A stretch of 64,000 nt of DNA from the NCBI GenBank assembly GCA_963776675.1, contig CAVZNR010000030.1, forward strand, positions 1-64,000, read 5' to 3'. This document shows, piece by piece, positions 24,579 to 34,056 of this stretch (position 1 is its first letter; each line of letters opens with the position of its first letter). The notes under the pieces were generated by a model. The model was not told the origin of the DNA, did no database searches, and saw nothing but the letters and a program-made list of their open reading frames with translations. The DNA is from Hyphomicrobium_A sp963776675. Lineage in GTDB: Bacteria > Pseudomonadota > Alphaproteobacteria > Rhizobiales > Hyphomicrobiaceae. A program made the position numbers and the translations under genes.

Positions 24579-25169
24579 ATGACACTGGAGGTCAAATCGC
24601 TGTTCGGCGAGGAGATCGGCAGCGTGCTGGCCGACCTCGCGCGCCTGCGCATCATCGTGTTCCGCGACTGGCCCTATCTCTACGACGGCACGCTCGAGTA
24701 CGAGGAAACGTACCTCGCCAAGCTCGCCACCGCGAAGGATGCCGTCTGCGTCATCGCGCGCGACGGCGACCAGATCGTGGGCGCCTCCACCGCGGCTCCC
24801 ATGATCGAGCACGCCGACGAGTTCGCCGCCCCCTTCGAGAAGGCCGGCTACGATATCTCCAAGATCTTCTATTGCGGCGAATCCGTGCTTTTGAAGTCGC
24901 ACCGCGGCCACGGGCTCGGCAACGCCTTCTTCGACCACCGCGAGGCGCAGGCGCACCGGCTCGGCGGTTTCACCCATTCGACCTTCTGTCGCGTGGTGCG
25001 TCCCGACGATCATCCCCTGAAGCCCGCCGACTACCGCCCGCTCGACGGCTTCTGGAGAAAGCGCGGCTATGCCCCGGTCGAAGGCCTCGTCGCCACCTAC
25101 GCCTGGAAGGATATCGACCAGACGGACGAGACCGATCACCCGATGCAGTTCTGGATGCGGCCGCTATGA
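24579..25169 (+). CDS. GNAT-family N-acetyltransferase
   Basis: A 196-residue acetyltransferase-fold protein. The acetyl-CoA binding region is GESVLLKSHRGHGLGNAFFD (R/Q-x-x-G-x-G/A type, here RGHGLG). Upstream strands carry RLRIIVFRDWPYLYDGTLEY. This GNAT type is commonly found beside, or fused to, a nitrilase-family hydrolase, and one follows 90 bases downstream. The acceptor molecule is unknown. It may be cotranscribed with panD. Confidence 0.87.
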   Translation: MTLEVKSLFGEEIGSVLADLARLRIIVFRDWPYLYDGTLEYEETYLAKLATAKDAVCVIARDGDQIVGASTAAPMIEHADEFAAPFEKAGYDISKIFYCGESVLLKSHRGHGLGNAFFDHREAQAHRLGGFTHSTFCRVVRPDDHPLKPADYRPLDGFWRKRGYAPVEGLVATYAWKDIDQTDETDHPMQFWMRPL

Positions 25170-25196
25170 GGTGTCTGACCCTCCGGGTCTGACGCC
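25170..25196. repeat. 27-bp near-palindromic repeat, copy 2
   Basis: The inverted counterpart of the repeat at 6608-6634 (26 of 27 identical), starting at the base after the acetyltransferase stop codon. A related half-palindrome with arms CTGGT and ACCAG follows at 25221-25241. It may serve as a terminator or be a mobile repeat unit. Confidence 0.6.
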
Positions 25197-25259
25197 TTCC
25201 TGCAACCCAAAATTACCGAACTGGTGTCAGTCAGATACCAGGAAGCTCCAGAAAGGCAC

Positions 25260-26174
25260 ATGGCGATGGCCGATCGCACCACGCTCACGATTGCCACCGC
25301 GCAGTACCCCATCGACGCTCCGACCTCGCAAAAGGAGTGGCGGGAGAAGATTGCCCGCTGGGTGGCCGACGGCGCGGCACAGGGTGCTGAGCTTCTGGTC
25401 TTCCCCGAGTACGCCGCGATCGAGCAGGCCGCCGCCTGCGGCGCGGAGATCTCCGGCAGCCTCGATAAGACGCTCAAAGCCGTCGCCGACCTCGAGCGCG
25501 AGCGCGTCGCCTTCCACACCGAGCTGGCCGCCGACCACAACGTGCACATCCTCGTGGGCAGCGGACCCGTGCGCAAAGGCGAGGGCCGCTACGTCAACGC
25601 GGCCCAGCTCATCACGCCGGAGGGCAGCGTCGGCACGCAAGAAAAGATCATCATGACGCCGTTCGAGTGGGACTGGGGCATCTCTCCCGGCAGCCCCTTG
25701 CGCGTGTTCGACACCAAGCTCGGCCTCATCGGCGTCGCCATCTGCTACGACAGCGAGTTCCCGCTCCTGGTGCGCGCCATGGCCGAGGCCGGTGCCGAGG
25801 TCGTGCTCGTGCCCTCGTGCACCGAGCGGATCTCGGGCTATCACCGTGTGCGCACCGGCGCCCGCGCCCGGGCGCTGGAGAACCAGATCGCAACCGTCGT
25901 GAGCCCGACCGTCGGCGATGCGCTGTGGTCCCCTGCCGTCGACCACAACACTGGAGCCGCCGGCATCTACGTGCCCTCCGAGCCGTCGATCTCCGACGAC
26001 GGCATCCTGGCCGAGGGCAAGCTCAACGAGGCGCGTTGGGTGACCGCATCGGTCGACCTGAAGCGCCTGCGCCATCTGCGCTCCGAAGGCGAGATGCGCA
26101 ACTACATCGACTGGTCGCACCAGCCGGGCGCCGACGCGCTCAAAGCCAGGGTGGATACCGTCCGCCTGCCGTGA
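25260..26174 (+). CDS. Carbon-nitrogen hydrolase (nitrilase superfamily)
   Basis: A 304-residue nitrilase-superfamily hydrolase. The catalytic triad is E50 (LLVFPEYA), K129 (GTQEKIIMTPFE) and C162 (GVAICYDSEFP). Chain length and RGRALENQIA-like (RARALENQIATVVSP) region are normal. Amide or nitrile substrates are typical for the superfamily, but this branch is uncharacterised. I start at the ATG at 25260, preceded by AAAGG. An alternative lies 12 codons upstream inside the repeat. The gene follows a GNAT gene, an arrangement seen as fused proteins elsewhere, so the two may act on one metabolite. Confidence 0.9.
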   Translation: MAMADRTTLTIATAQYPIDAPTSQKEWREKIARWVADGAAQGAELLVFPEYAAIEQAAACGAEISGSLDKTLKAVADLERERVAFHTELAADHNVHILVGSGPVRKGEGRYVNAAQLITPEGSVGTQEKIIMTPFEWDWGISPGSPLRVFDTKLGLIGVAICYDSEFPLLVRAMAEAGAEVVLVPSCTERISGYHRVRTGARARALENQIATVVSPTVGDALWSPAVDHNTGAAGIYVPSEPSISDDGILAEGKLNEARWVTASVDLKRLRHLRSEGEMRNYIDWSHQPGADALKARVDTVRLP

Positions 26175-26189
26175 GGTGGCCGGACGACG

Positions 26190-26918
26190 CTACTTCAGGG
26201 CCCAGGTGATGGTGACGCTCGCCTGCAGCGTCTCGGTGCCACGCTCGATCGGCACCGCCTCCGCCTTCATGGCCCGCGCCATGGGCATGGGCCTGGGCGA
26301 GAAATCCCCGCCCTCCTGGATGTTGAGCACCTCGCCCAGCGCGACGCCCGCCGCGCTCGCATAAAGCTCGGCCCGCCGCCGCGCATTGGCAACGGCTGCC
26401 TTGCGAGCCTCGTCGCGCAGCGTCTCGGCCTTGCTCACCTCGAAGGAGAGCCCGCCCATCTCGTTGGCGCCCAGCGACACCAGCTGGTCGAGAACCTCGC
26501 CGAGCTTGTCGAGGTCGCGCGCCAGCACCTGCACCTGGTTGGTGACGCGATAGCCGTCAATGACGGCGGTCTCGCCCCGCTCGGGGCGGGTATAGCGCGG
26601 CGACACGTTGAACGAGGCGGTCTGGATGTCCTTGGGGTCGATACCGCTCTCCTTGAGGCCATCGATGAGCTTCATCATGGCCTCCGAGTTGCGTGCGAGC
26701 GCCTGAGCGGCCGTCGCCGCCTCGGTCGTCACGCCGCTGGAGATGCGGGCTTGATCGGGCTCGGCCGCCACTTGGCCGTCAGCCGACACGGTGATCGCGC
26801 GGGCCGCTTCGACATCGTCGGCCAGCGCCGCCGGCCCCGCCAGCAGGATCCCCATCAGAGCGGGGACAGCGAAATCGTGGATGTACGCATCGTGTGCTCC
26901 GGGTTGTTGGCTCGCCAC
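26190..26918 (-). CDS. SIMPL-domain (DUF541) periplasmic protein, start probably frameshifted
   Basis: A 242-codon frame encoding a SIMPL/DUF541 protein: ITVSADGQVAAEPDQARISS, IDGYRVTNQVQVLARDLDKL and ARAMKAEAVPIERGTETLQA. Its natural beginning is doubtful. The open frame starts with GTG and a charged stretch unlike a signal peptide. An ATG at 26888-26890, seven bases after GGAG, opens MRTSTISLSPL in another frame. Adding one base there would lead into MGILLAGPAALADD and give a normal signal peptide, so a one-base deletion near 26857 is likely. Function of the family is not well defined; roles in envelope stress have been proposed. Confidence 0.85.
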   Translation of the reverse strand: MASQQPGAHDAYIHDFAVPALMGILLAGPAALADDVEAARAITVSADGQVAAEPDQARISSGVTTEAATAAQALARNSEAMMKLIDGLKESGIDPKDIQTASFNVSPRYTRPERGETAVIDGYRVTNQVQVLARDLDKLGEVLDQLVSLGANEMGGLSFEVSKAETLRDEARKAAVANARRRAELYASAAGVALGEVLNIQEGGDFSPRPMPMARAMKAEAVPIERGTETLQASVTITWALK

Positions 26919-27007
26919 GTTAAGGGCCGTTCGCGGAATAATCGAGGCAGTGAGCCGGTTTCGGGCGAGGCAGCGAGTCTGGTATAGAGGCCCGCTTCGC
27001 GTCTTGG

Positions 27008-27083
27008 GGGCCCGTAGCTCAATGGTTAGAGCTGGCGGCTCATAACCGTCTGGTTCCAGGTTCGAATCCTGGCGGGCCCACCA
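27008..27083 (+). tRNA. tRNA-Ile2 (CAT, lysidine type) or tRNA-Met
   Basis: A 76-base tRNA with acceptor GGGCCCG/CGGGCCC, D-arm AGCTCAATGGTTAGAGC, anticodon CAT in loop CTCATAA, T-arm GGTTCGAATCC and encoded CCA. The acceptor and D-loop resemble the minor isoleucine tRNA (E. coli ileX type), whose CAT is modified by TilS, more than the elongator tRNA-Met. Confidence 0.9.
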
Positions 27084-27513
27084 ATAAGATCAATAGGTTA
27101 CGACTCTGGCGCTGCATTGCTGAATGGTTGGCGGAGGCTCCTGACCCTGAGCAGTCTCCAGCGCATCCCGAATTCACTTCAGCGGCTACATCCGCATACG
27201 CATACAGAAGCCGACTTCCGTCGAAGTGAAGTCTGCGATCCGCTCTATGCCGGGCCTGGGGTCCGCCGTCGAGCGAACTCCGGTCGCGGGCGCCGCGCCG
27301 AGAACGGTGGGCCCTGACCCAACGCGAAGATCGTACATGCACAGCTAGCCCGCGCCCCATTGCGAAGGTGCAGCCCGCACGACAATCACTCAGTGTCGGT
27401 CGAGCGTTGTCGCTCGCGTGCGCGAGAACGTCGCGTCGAGTCGCTGCGCTCTTCCGTGGGCGCGCCGCATGTCCTAAGGGTGGCCGCAACGCGGTCCAGG
27501 GGTCCATGCGCAT
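27084..27513. other. Intergenic region without a convincing gene (430 bases)
   Basis: Short open frames occur but none has a family match or a good ribosome-binding site. Long minus-strand frames running through here are shadows of the ABC-F gene and the tRNA. The promoter of the ABC-F gene is presumably within, but I could not single out -35/-10 boxes. Confidence 0.5.
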
Positions 27514-29136
27514 ATGATTCGCCTCGACAATATCGGCAAGCAGAACGGCCACCAGATCCTCTTCATCGAGTCGTCCGCCGCGCTCAACAGGGGCGAGAAG
27601 ATCGGGCTCGTCGGCCCCAACGGCTCCGGCAAGACGACGCTCTTTCGCATGATCATGGGCCAGGAGCAGCCGGACGAGGGCAACGTGGCCGTCGATCGGG
27701 GCGTCACCATCGGCTACTTCAGCCAGGACGTCGGCGAAATGTCGGGCCGCAGCGCCGTGGCCGAGGTGATGGACGGCGCCGGCCCGGTGAGCGAAGTCGC
27801 CGCCGAGCTGAAGAAGCTGGAGGCCGCCATGGCCGATCCGGACCGCGCTGCCGAGATGGACGCGATCATCGAGGGCTACGGCGAGGTGCAGGGCCGCTTC
27901 GAGGAACTGGGCGGCTACGCGCTGGAAGGCAAGGCGCGCGAAGTGCTGGCGGGCCTCTCGTTTAGCCAGGAGATGATGGACGGCGACGTTGGCGCGCTCT
28001 CGGGCGGCTGGAAAATGCGCGTGGCGCTCGCCCGCATCCTGCTCATGCGCCCCGACGCCATGCTGCTCGACGAGCCAAGCAACCATCTCGACCTCGAAAG
28101 CCTCATCTGGCTGGAGCAGTTCCTGAAGGGCTACGAGGGCGTGTTGCTGATGACCTCGCATGACCGCGAGTTCATGAACCGCGTCGTCACCAAGCTCATT
28201 GAGATCGACGGTGGCTCGCTCACCACGTACGCGGGCAACCACGACTTCTACGAGCAGCAGAGTGCGCTGGCCGAGAAGCAGCAACAGGCGCAGTTCGACC
28301 GCCAGCAGGCGATGCTCGCCAAGGAGGTCAAGTTCATCGAGCGCTTCAAGGCACGCGCCTCGCACGCCGCACAGGTGCAGAGCCGCGTAAAGCAGCTCGC
28401 TAAGATCGATCGCGTCGAGCCGCCCAAGCGCCGTCAGACGATCCGCTTCGAATTCCCGCCGGCGCCGCGCTCGGGCGAGGACGTGGCCAGCCTTAAGAAC
28501 GTGCACAAGAGCTACGGTAGCCGCAGCATCTACGAGGGGCTCGACTTCCACGTGCGCCGCAGGGAGCGCTGGTGCGTCATGGGCATCAATGGCGCCGGCA
28601 AGTCGACGCTCTTAAAGCTGGTCGCCGGCTCGACGGAGCCCGACGCCGGCACAGTCAAGATCGGTGCCAGCGTGAAGATGGGCTACTTCGCCCAGCACGC
28701 CATGGACCTGCTCGACGGCGAGCGCACGGTGTTCCAGTCTCTGGAGGAGGCATTCCCGCAGGCGAGCCGCGGTTCGCTGCTCTCGCTGGCCGGCTGCTTC
28801 GGCTTCACCGGCGATGACGTAGAGAAGCGCTGCCGCGTGCTGTCGGGCGGTGAGAAGGCGCGACTCGTCATGGCGCAGATGCTGTACGACCCGCCGAACT
28901 TCCTGGTGCTCGACGAGCCGACAAACCACCTCGACATCGCGACGAAGCAGATGCTCATCGCGGCGCTGGCCGAATACGAAGGATCCATGCTGTTCGTCTC
29001 GCACGACCGGCACTTTCTCGCCGCCCTATCCAATCGCGTCCTGGAATTGACGCCCGAAGGCGTCCACAACTACGGCGGCGGCTATACTGAATATGTGGAG
29101 CGCACGGGCCACGAGGCCCCTGGCCTGAGCAGCTAA
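27514..29136 (+). CDS. ABC-F family ATPase (YbiT/EttA-like)
   Basis: A 540-residue soluble protein with two ABC ATPase domains and no membrane part, the ABC-F design of ribosome-associated translation factors. Domain 1 has Walker A GPNGSGKTT, signature LSGGWKMR and Walker B MLLDEPSNHLD. The linker (about 240-310) is the charged P-site interaction region. Domain 2 has GINGAGKST, LSGGEKARL and LVLDEPTNHLD. The first signature (LSGGW) resembles the YbiT branch. It stands alone, convergent with hrpB 55 bases downstream. Confidence 0.93.
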   Translation: MIRLDNIGKQNGHQILFIESSAALNRGEKIGLVGPNGSGKTTLFRMIMGQEQPDEGNVAVDRGVTIGYFSQDVGEMSGRSAVAEVMDGAGPVSEVAAELKKLEAAMADPDRAAEMDAIIEGYGEVQGRFEELGGYALEGKAREVLAGLSFSQEMMDGDVGALSGGWKMRVALARILLMRPDAMLLDEPSNHLDLESLIWLEQFLKGYEGVLLMTSHDREFMNRVVTKLIEIDGGSLTTYAGNHDFYEQQSALAEKQQQAQFDRQQAMLAKEVKFIERFKARASHAAQVQSRVKQLAKIDRVEPPKRRQTIRFEFPPAPRSGEDVASLKNVHKSYGSRSIYEGLDFHVRRRERWCVMGINGAGKSTLLKLVAGSTEPDAGTVKIGASVKMGYFAQHAMDLLDGERTVFQSLEEAFPQASRGSLLSLAGCFGFTGDDVEKRCRVLSGGEKARLVMAQMLYDPPNFLVLDEPTNHLDIATKQMLIAALAEYEGSMLFVSHDRHFLAALSNRVLELTPEGVHNYGGGYTEYVERTGHEAPGLSS

Positions 29137-29191
29137 GCAGACAGGGCTTGCGCCTGCTGAAATAATCATCCCGCCGTGATTGCCCATCCCA

Positions 29192-31667
29192 TTACGTCCC
29201 GCGCGGCTTGGCCCGCGCGGTGGGAGCCGCCTTGGCGGGATCGTCGGGCCATGGGTGCCGCGGATAGCACCCTTTCATATCGGCTTTAACCGCCGCCCAC
29301 GATCCCTTCCAGAACCCCGGAAGGTCGCGCGTGATCTGAATCGGCCGGCGCGCCGGCGAGAGCAAATGCAGAGTAAGCGGCAGCTTGCCATGAGCGATCG
29401 AAGGATGTTGCGTCAGCCCAAACAGCTCCTGTACGCGGATGTGCAGGGCGGGCGCGCCTGTCGTCTCGTAGTCGATCGCGTGACGATTACCGGTAGGCGC
29501 CTCGAAATGCGTCGGAGCCTCCTCCTCCAAGCGCCGCTTCAAAGGCCATGGCAATAGCGCATCGAGTGCCGCGCCGAGGTCGTCGGCACCGATCTCGGTC
29601 AGCTTCGTCTTACCGGCGAGAAAGGGGGCAAGCCAATCCGTGACCGTATTGGCGAGAGCCGCATCGGTCAGGTCGGGCCATTCGTCCCCTCCCGCTGCAC
29701 GCAAGAAGCCAACGCGGTCGCGGAGCTGTTTTTGCGCCTTGCTCCACGGCAGGCGGCTCAGTCCGAGCATCGCAATACCGTCAGCGAGCAAACGCGCAGT
29801 TTCTTCGTTCGCCATCACCGCCCGCGGCTCGTTAGCGAGCACGATAGCATCGAGCCGGCGGACATGGCGCGACCTCAGCGCGCCAGCGCCACTATCGAAT
29901 TCAATCTCATCGCTCGTGCGGATGCGCTTGCCCGCTGCGGCAACAATATCAGCTTCATCGGCTGCGGCCGCCAGCAGGATGCGCGTCGACGCCGCCGAAC
30001 CTGACAGCTCCGCTGCAACCAGGAACGGCGATCGCGCCAAGGGTTGCGTCGAATCGACGTTTCGCGCCTCGGCCGTTGGCAAGGAGAAACTGGCCGGGTG
30101 AGCCGCGCGCCTTGCCGATGCGGTCGGGAAAGGCGAACGCCAGCAGGCGCGCGATCGACATATTCTCACGAGGCTCTCGCGCCGAACGACCTGCGCTTGC
30201 CACGCGAGCCCAGCCGGCCGCCAGCTTTCGCATGTCGGTGGCGCGGCGCGAGCGGTCACGGCGGAAACCGTCCAGCCGATGTGCCAAATCGACATCGTTG
30301 CCGCCGAGTCCGCGCTCCACGATCACGGCGGCGATCTCGGCAGCCTCCACCGCGTGGCCAAGCTCGGCTGCGGAAATCGCCATGCGGGCAAGCCGGGGTG
30401 GCAATGGCAGCGACCTCAGCCGCTTGCCCGTCGCCGTGATACGGCCTTCCAAGTCGAGCGCTTCCAGCTCCGTCAGCTCCTCGCGCGCAGCGTCGATGGC
30501 GGCGGCAGACGGCGGATCGATCCAAGACAGCGCGCGCGGATCGACTGTTCCCCATTCCGCGCAGTCGAGCAACAGGCCTGTAAGATCGGCGGAGCGAATC
30601 TCCGGCTCGGGATAAGCGGGCAGGCTTTGCGTTTGCGGCTCTTCCCATAGACGATAGCAGACGCCGGGCTCAGTACGGCCGGCGCGGCCCCTGCGCTGAT
30701 CGGCGGCGGCCCGGGACACGCGCACGGTCTCCAGCCGGGTCACGCCGACGTCGGGTTCGAAACGCGGAACCCGCGCCAGGCCGCTGTCGATGACAACGCG
30801 CACGCCCTCGATGGTGATCGACGTCTCGGCGATCGAGGTCGCGAGCACCACCTTGCGCAGGCCTTTTGCCGCCGGCTCGAGCGCGAGATCCTGCGCCTTC
30901 ATGTCCATCGCACCATAGAGCGGGGCAAGCACGATGGCCGGATCGCTGATGCGCTCCCTCAGCCGCTCCTCGACGCGCCGTATCTCGCCTTGCCCAGGCA
31001 GGAACGCCAGGATCGAACCCGATTCCTCCCGCAGGGCGCGCATCACCGCGTCCGCCATCTGATCCTCGATGCGCGTACTGGCATTGCGGCCCAGATAATG
31101 CGTGTCGACCGGGAAGGCGCGGCCTTCGCTGGCGATGACGGCAGCACCCCCGAGAAGCTGCGCGACCCGCGCGCCGTCCAGAGTCGCCGACATCGGCAGG
31201 ATACGCAGGTCGTCGCGCAGCCCGCGCTGGCAGTCGAGCGCGAGGGCGAGCCCCAGGTCGGCATCCAGCGAGCGCTCGTGGAACTCGTCGAACAGCACCG
31301 CGCCGATGCCGGAAAGCTCCGGATCATCAAGGATCATCCGGGTGAACACGCCCTCGGTGACGACCTCGATGCGTGTCCTCGGTCCCGACTTCGAGATCAT
31401 CCGCGCGCGCAATCCGATCCGCTCGCCGACAGCCTCCGACAACGAGTGCGCCATGCGCTCGGCGGCAGCGCGCGCGGCGATGCGGCGCGGCTCCAGCACC
31501 AGAATCTTTCGATCCCGGAGCCAGCTTTCGTCCATCAACGCGAGAGGCACGCGCGTCGTCTTGCCGGCGCCTGGTGGCGCAACGAGGACGGCCGATGTGC
31601 ACGCTGCCAAGGTCGTACGTACTTCATCCAGGATGGCGTCAATCGGAAGCGGTGGGGCGAACTTCAT
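29192..31667 (-). pseudogene. hrpB: ATP-dependent RNA helicase HrpB, split by a one-base frameshift
   Basis: A DEAH-box helicase of the HrpB type. From 31667 the first part has Walker A VAPPGAGKTT, the DEFH box LFDEFHERSLDADLG, SAT motif PMSATLDG and motif VI DQRRGRAGRTEPGVCYR, then LANGRGA. At that point the frame goes astray and stops at 29955. The C-terminal HrpB domain (DSTQPLARSPFLVAAELSG, then LPWPLKRRLEEEAPTHFEAP, ending at 29192) continues in the next frame. Removing one T of the run at 30060-30062 restores a roughly 824-residue protein. Both parts are highly conserved, so a sequencing error is quite possible. Confidence 0.88.
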
Positions 31668-32005
31668 GCTGGCTGTATCCAGCAGCCACGTCCGTTTCGC
31701 AACCGTAGCCTGCCGTGATCGTCAGGGATGCCGCATCAGGGGCGCGGTCCCGGACCGCATTGCCCTTGGCCTAGTGCGCCAAATTGGATAGCGGCGATAT
31801 CGACCATCGGCGAGGCGAAAGCCAGCGTCGACCACGTCCGCTATTTGAGGGAGACCGGCCAAAGTGGGCGGGTGGCCGACGCGGCCTCATGACCCCGAAG
31901 CGGACGCTCCAACATTGCCCGGCGGTGCCATCGCCATTTGACCTGTCGCCGCATGATCGATGCTTGGTGGTCTACCCCCAACTGCTGTCATGGTGATTAA
32001 GCGCA
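31668..32005. other. Intergenic region (338 bases)
   Basis: No gene is visible between the start of hrpB and the end of amtB. Both flanking genes lie on the minus strand, so the region should hold the amtB terminator and the hrpB promoter, but neither stands out. Confidence 0.5.
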
Positions 32006-33214
32006 TCAAGCGTGAAGCTCGGCCTCCGGATTTGCTCCGATATTGTGAATGGATAGATCGGCGCCGCGACGCTCCTGTTCAGGCGTGAGCCGAATGCCTA
32101 GTGTAAGTTTGAGCGTTCCGTAAACAATGATCCCTACCGCGAAGCCAAAGGCAGCGCCCGTCAACGAGCCGACGAGCTGCGAGGCGAACGTCACTCCGCC
32201 CAGGCCACCCAGCACCTCCAGCCCAAAGATGCCGCACGCGATGCCGCCCCATAGCCCACATAGTCCGTGCAGCGCCCACACGCCCAGCACGTCGTCGAGC
32301 TTCCACTTTCTAGTGGAGATCTGGAACATCTGCACGAAAATGGCGCCAGCGACGCCGCCGACTACGAGCGCGCCAAGGGGATGCATCACGTCGGAGCCGG
32401 CACACACCGCGACCAATCCGGCGAGCGCGCCGTTGTGCACGAAGCCCGGATCGTTATCGCCGACGATCAGCGCAACTACGATGCCCCCACACATCGCCAT
32501 CAGCGAGTTAATGGCGACGAGGCCCGACACCGCCTCGAGCCTCTGCGCGCTCATCACGTTGAATCCAAACCAACCAATGCACAGTAGCCAGGACCCCATC
32601 GCCAGCCAGGGGATCGACGACGGCGGCGTGGCCATACCCCGTTCGTCGTAGCGCCCGAGCCGAGGCCCCAGACACAATATGGCGCCGAGTGCCACCCAAC
32701 CGCCAAAGGCGTGGACGACAACTGACCCCGCGAAATCCCTGAACTCGGCGCCGAGCATATCTTTGAAAAAATACTCCTGCACGCCGAAGTTCTTGTTCCA
32801 GTAGATGCCCTCGAGAAAGGGGTAGCAAACCGCCACCAGGGTCGCGGTAGCCACCGCCTGCGGCGCAAACTTGGCGCGTTCGGCAATGCCGCCCGAGACG
32901 ATCGCCGGCACTGCTGCCGCGAAGGTGCAAAGGAAGAAGAAGCGCACGAGGGTGTAGCCCTGGCCCTCGAAACCGGGCGCGCCGCCTGAGATCGCGGCTG
33001 CGCTCGAATAGAAGCTGACGCCGTAGGCCACGGTGTAGCCGATCATAAAGTAGGCAATAGTCGAGACCGCGAAGTCGACCAGGATCTTCACGAGCGCGTT
33101 GACCTGGTTCTTATGGCGAACCGTACCCGTCTCAAGGAATGCGAAGCCCCCGTGCATTGCAAATACGAGGATCGCCCCCATCAACAGGAAGAAGACATCT
33201 GGCCCCTGTTGCAT
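32006..33214 (-). CDS. amtB: Ammonium transporter AmtB
   Basis: A 402-residue, eleven-helix ammonium channel. The ATG at 33212-33214 has GGGGAG upstream and starts MQQGPDVFFLLMGAILVFAM. An earlier in-frame start adds 30 unlikely residues. Pore features are present: the twin histidines in SVVVHAFGGWVALG and VWALHGLCGLWGGI, the HKNQVNALVKILVDF motif, and the Amt signature DVMHPLGALVVGG-like region. It has no glnK neighbour. A terminator-like hairpin lies in its leader, hinting at attenuation. The C-terminal tail is the short P-II interaction type. Confidence 0.94.
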   Translation of the reverse strand: MQQGPDVFFLLMGAILVFAMHGGFAFLETGTVRHKNQVNALVKILVDFAVSTIAYFMIGYTVAYGVSFYSSAAAISGGAPGFEGQGYTLVRFFFLCTFAAAVPAIVSGGIAERAKFAPQAVATATLVAVCYPFLEGIYWNKNFGVQEYFFKDMLGAEFRDFAGSVVVHAFGGWVALGAILCLGPRLGRYDERGMATPPSSIPWLAMGSWLLCIGWFGFNVMSAQRLEAVSGLVAINSLMAMCGGIVVALIVGDNDPGFVHNGALAGLVAVCAGSDVMHPLGALVVGGVAGAIFVQMFQISTRKWKLDDVLGVWALHGLCGLWGGIACGIFGLEVLGGLGGVTFASQLVGSLTGAAFGFAVGIIVYGTLKLTLGIRLTPEQERRGADLSIHNIGANPEAELHA

Positions 33215-33275
33215 CCCGACTCCCCAAGCGCCCCACTGTTTGCGCAACCGTCGTTGCAGAGGGGCTTTCCGAACA

Positions 33276-33318
33276 AAAAGGTGGCCCGGACGGCGGTTGG
33301 GCAACCTTCATCCGGGCC
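33276..33318 (-). promoter_or_regulatory. Terminator-like hairpin in the amtB leader (candidate attenuator)
   Basis: On the minus strand GGCCCGGA (33318-33311) pairs with TCCGGGCC (33290-33283). An inner GGTTG/CAACC pair is nested inside, and ACCTTTTTG follows directly. The structure ends about 60 bases before the amtB start codon, so it would stop transcription inside the leader unless overridden. It could instead end an upstream small RNA. Confidence 0.5.
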
Positions 33319-33716
33319 AGGGTGTGGCTCGTCGTGGTCAACGGACGAGTTTGCCTAAATTAGCGGCAGTTGCGCCAAATTTGGAAGGGTGGCTAAGACC
33401 TGAAGCTGACTAAATCTGTGGCAATTGCATAATAGCAACGCTTGGATTGCGGTGGTTGGGAGGCCCGGATGAGCTGGGTGACCGCGCTGACACGAGGGCT
33501 GGGAAGGGAAGCGGCTTAGTTGGGGAACAGCTACGTGCAGCTCGTGGCTGCGGGGTCGTGGACGATCGACCACTCGGGCGGCCGCGATCGTCACGCAGTG
33601 CGTGACTAGCACAGGATTCAGGGCCTCAGGTCTCCTGAGCGGCCTGTTGGCATGTCTGACCTCACGGCGCTGCACCGCGGGCAATTGCCGCCCGGACGAT
33701 CGCCAGAAGCCGCTTT

Positions 33717-33751
33717 GCCGACGTCGACGTGACGGCGCCGCGTGACTGCTC
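33717..33751 (+). repeat. 35-bp direct repeat, copy A
   Basis: The segment beginning GCCGACGTCGACGTGACGGC recurs at 36447-36481 with one mismatch in 35 bases. Weaker similarity continues for about 30 bases to the right in both copies. The two copies bracket 2.7 kb with the Omp25-like gene and the IS110 element. Confidence 0.65.
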
Positions 33752-34056
33752 TTGCGGGGAAAGCTGACTGGATCCAGCACCTACTGTGACGGATGCTCAC
33801 TGACCCTGAGTGGACGTTTGGAACGAACTCAAGTCGTGCTGGGGCATCACACTCGACCGCGCCCACAGCGCGGTCCCCTTATCGATCCATGGCAGCACCG
33901 TCAGCAACCAGCTAAGTGACACCATCATGTGGTGCGCCAACACCAACCGCCTTAAGGTTTGAAGCAACAAATCGGTCCGCGGCCGGCGCATGATTGGGGA
34001 AACAATGCAAAGCTGGGCCAGCGGGGAACGCAGGCCCAGCAAAAAATCGAGCGTTG

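Larger units (their letters stand above)
33215..34056. other. Gene-poor region upstream of amtB (842 bases)
   Basis: No supported gene. It contains the amtB leader hairpin (33276-33318) and a weak -24/-12-like element on the minus strand (33360-33379, GG-N10-GC spacing). Copy A of a 35-bp direct repeat lies at 33717-33751. Short frames seen here look random. Confidence 0.5.

Noticed and set aside
27040..28551. 503-codon minus-strand frame ending GPPGFEPGTRRL
   Set aside because: The ending is the well-known artefact of translating a tRNA in the wrong strand, and the rest lies opposite the ABC-F ATPase.
33281..33420. Sigma-54 promoter for amtB
   Set aside because: One GG-N10-GC element occurs on the minus strand, but the rest of the consensus is poor, so I mention it only as weak support.
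33618..33866. 82-codon minus-strand frame in the gene-poor region
   Set aside because: It runs through the direct repeat, has random-looking composition and no ribosome-binding site.
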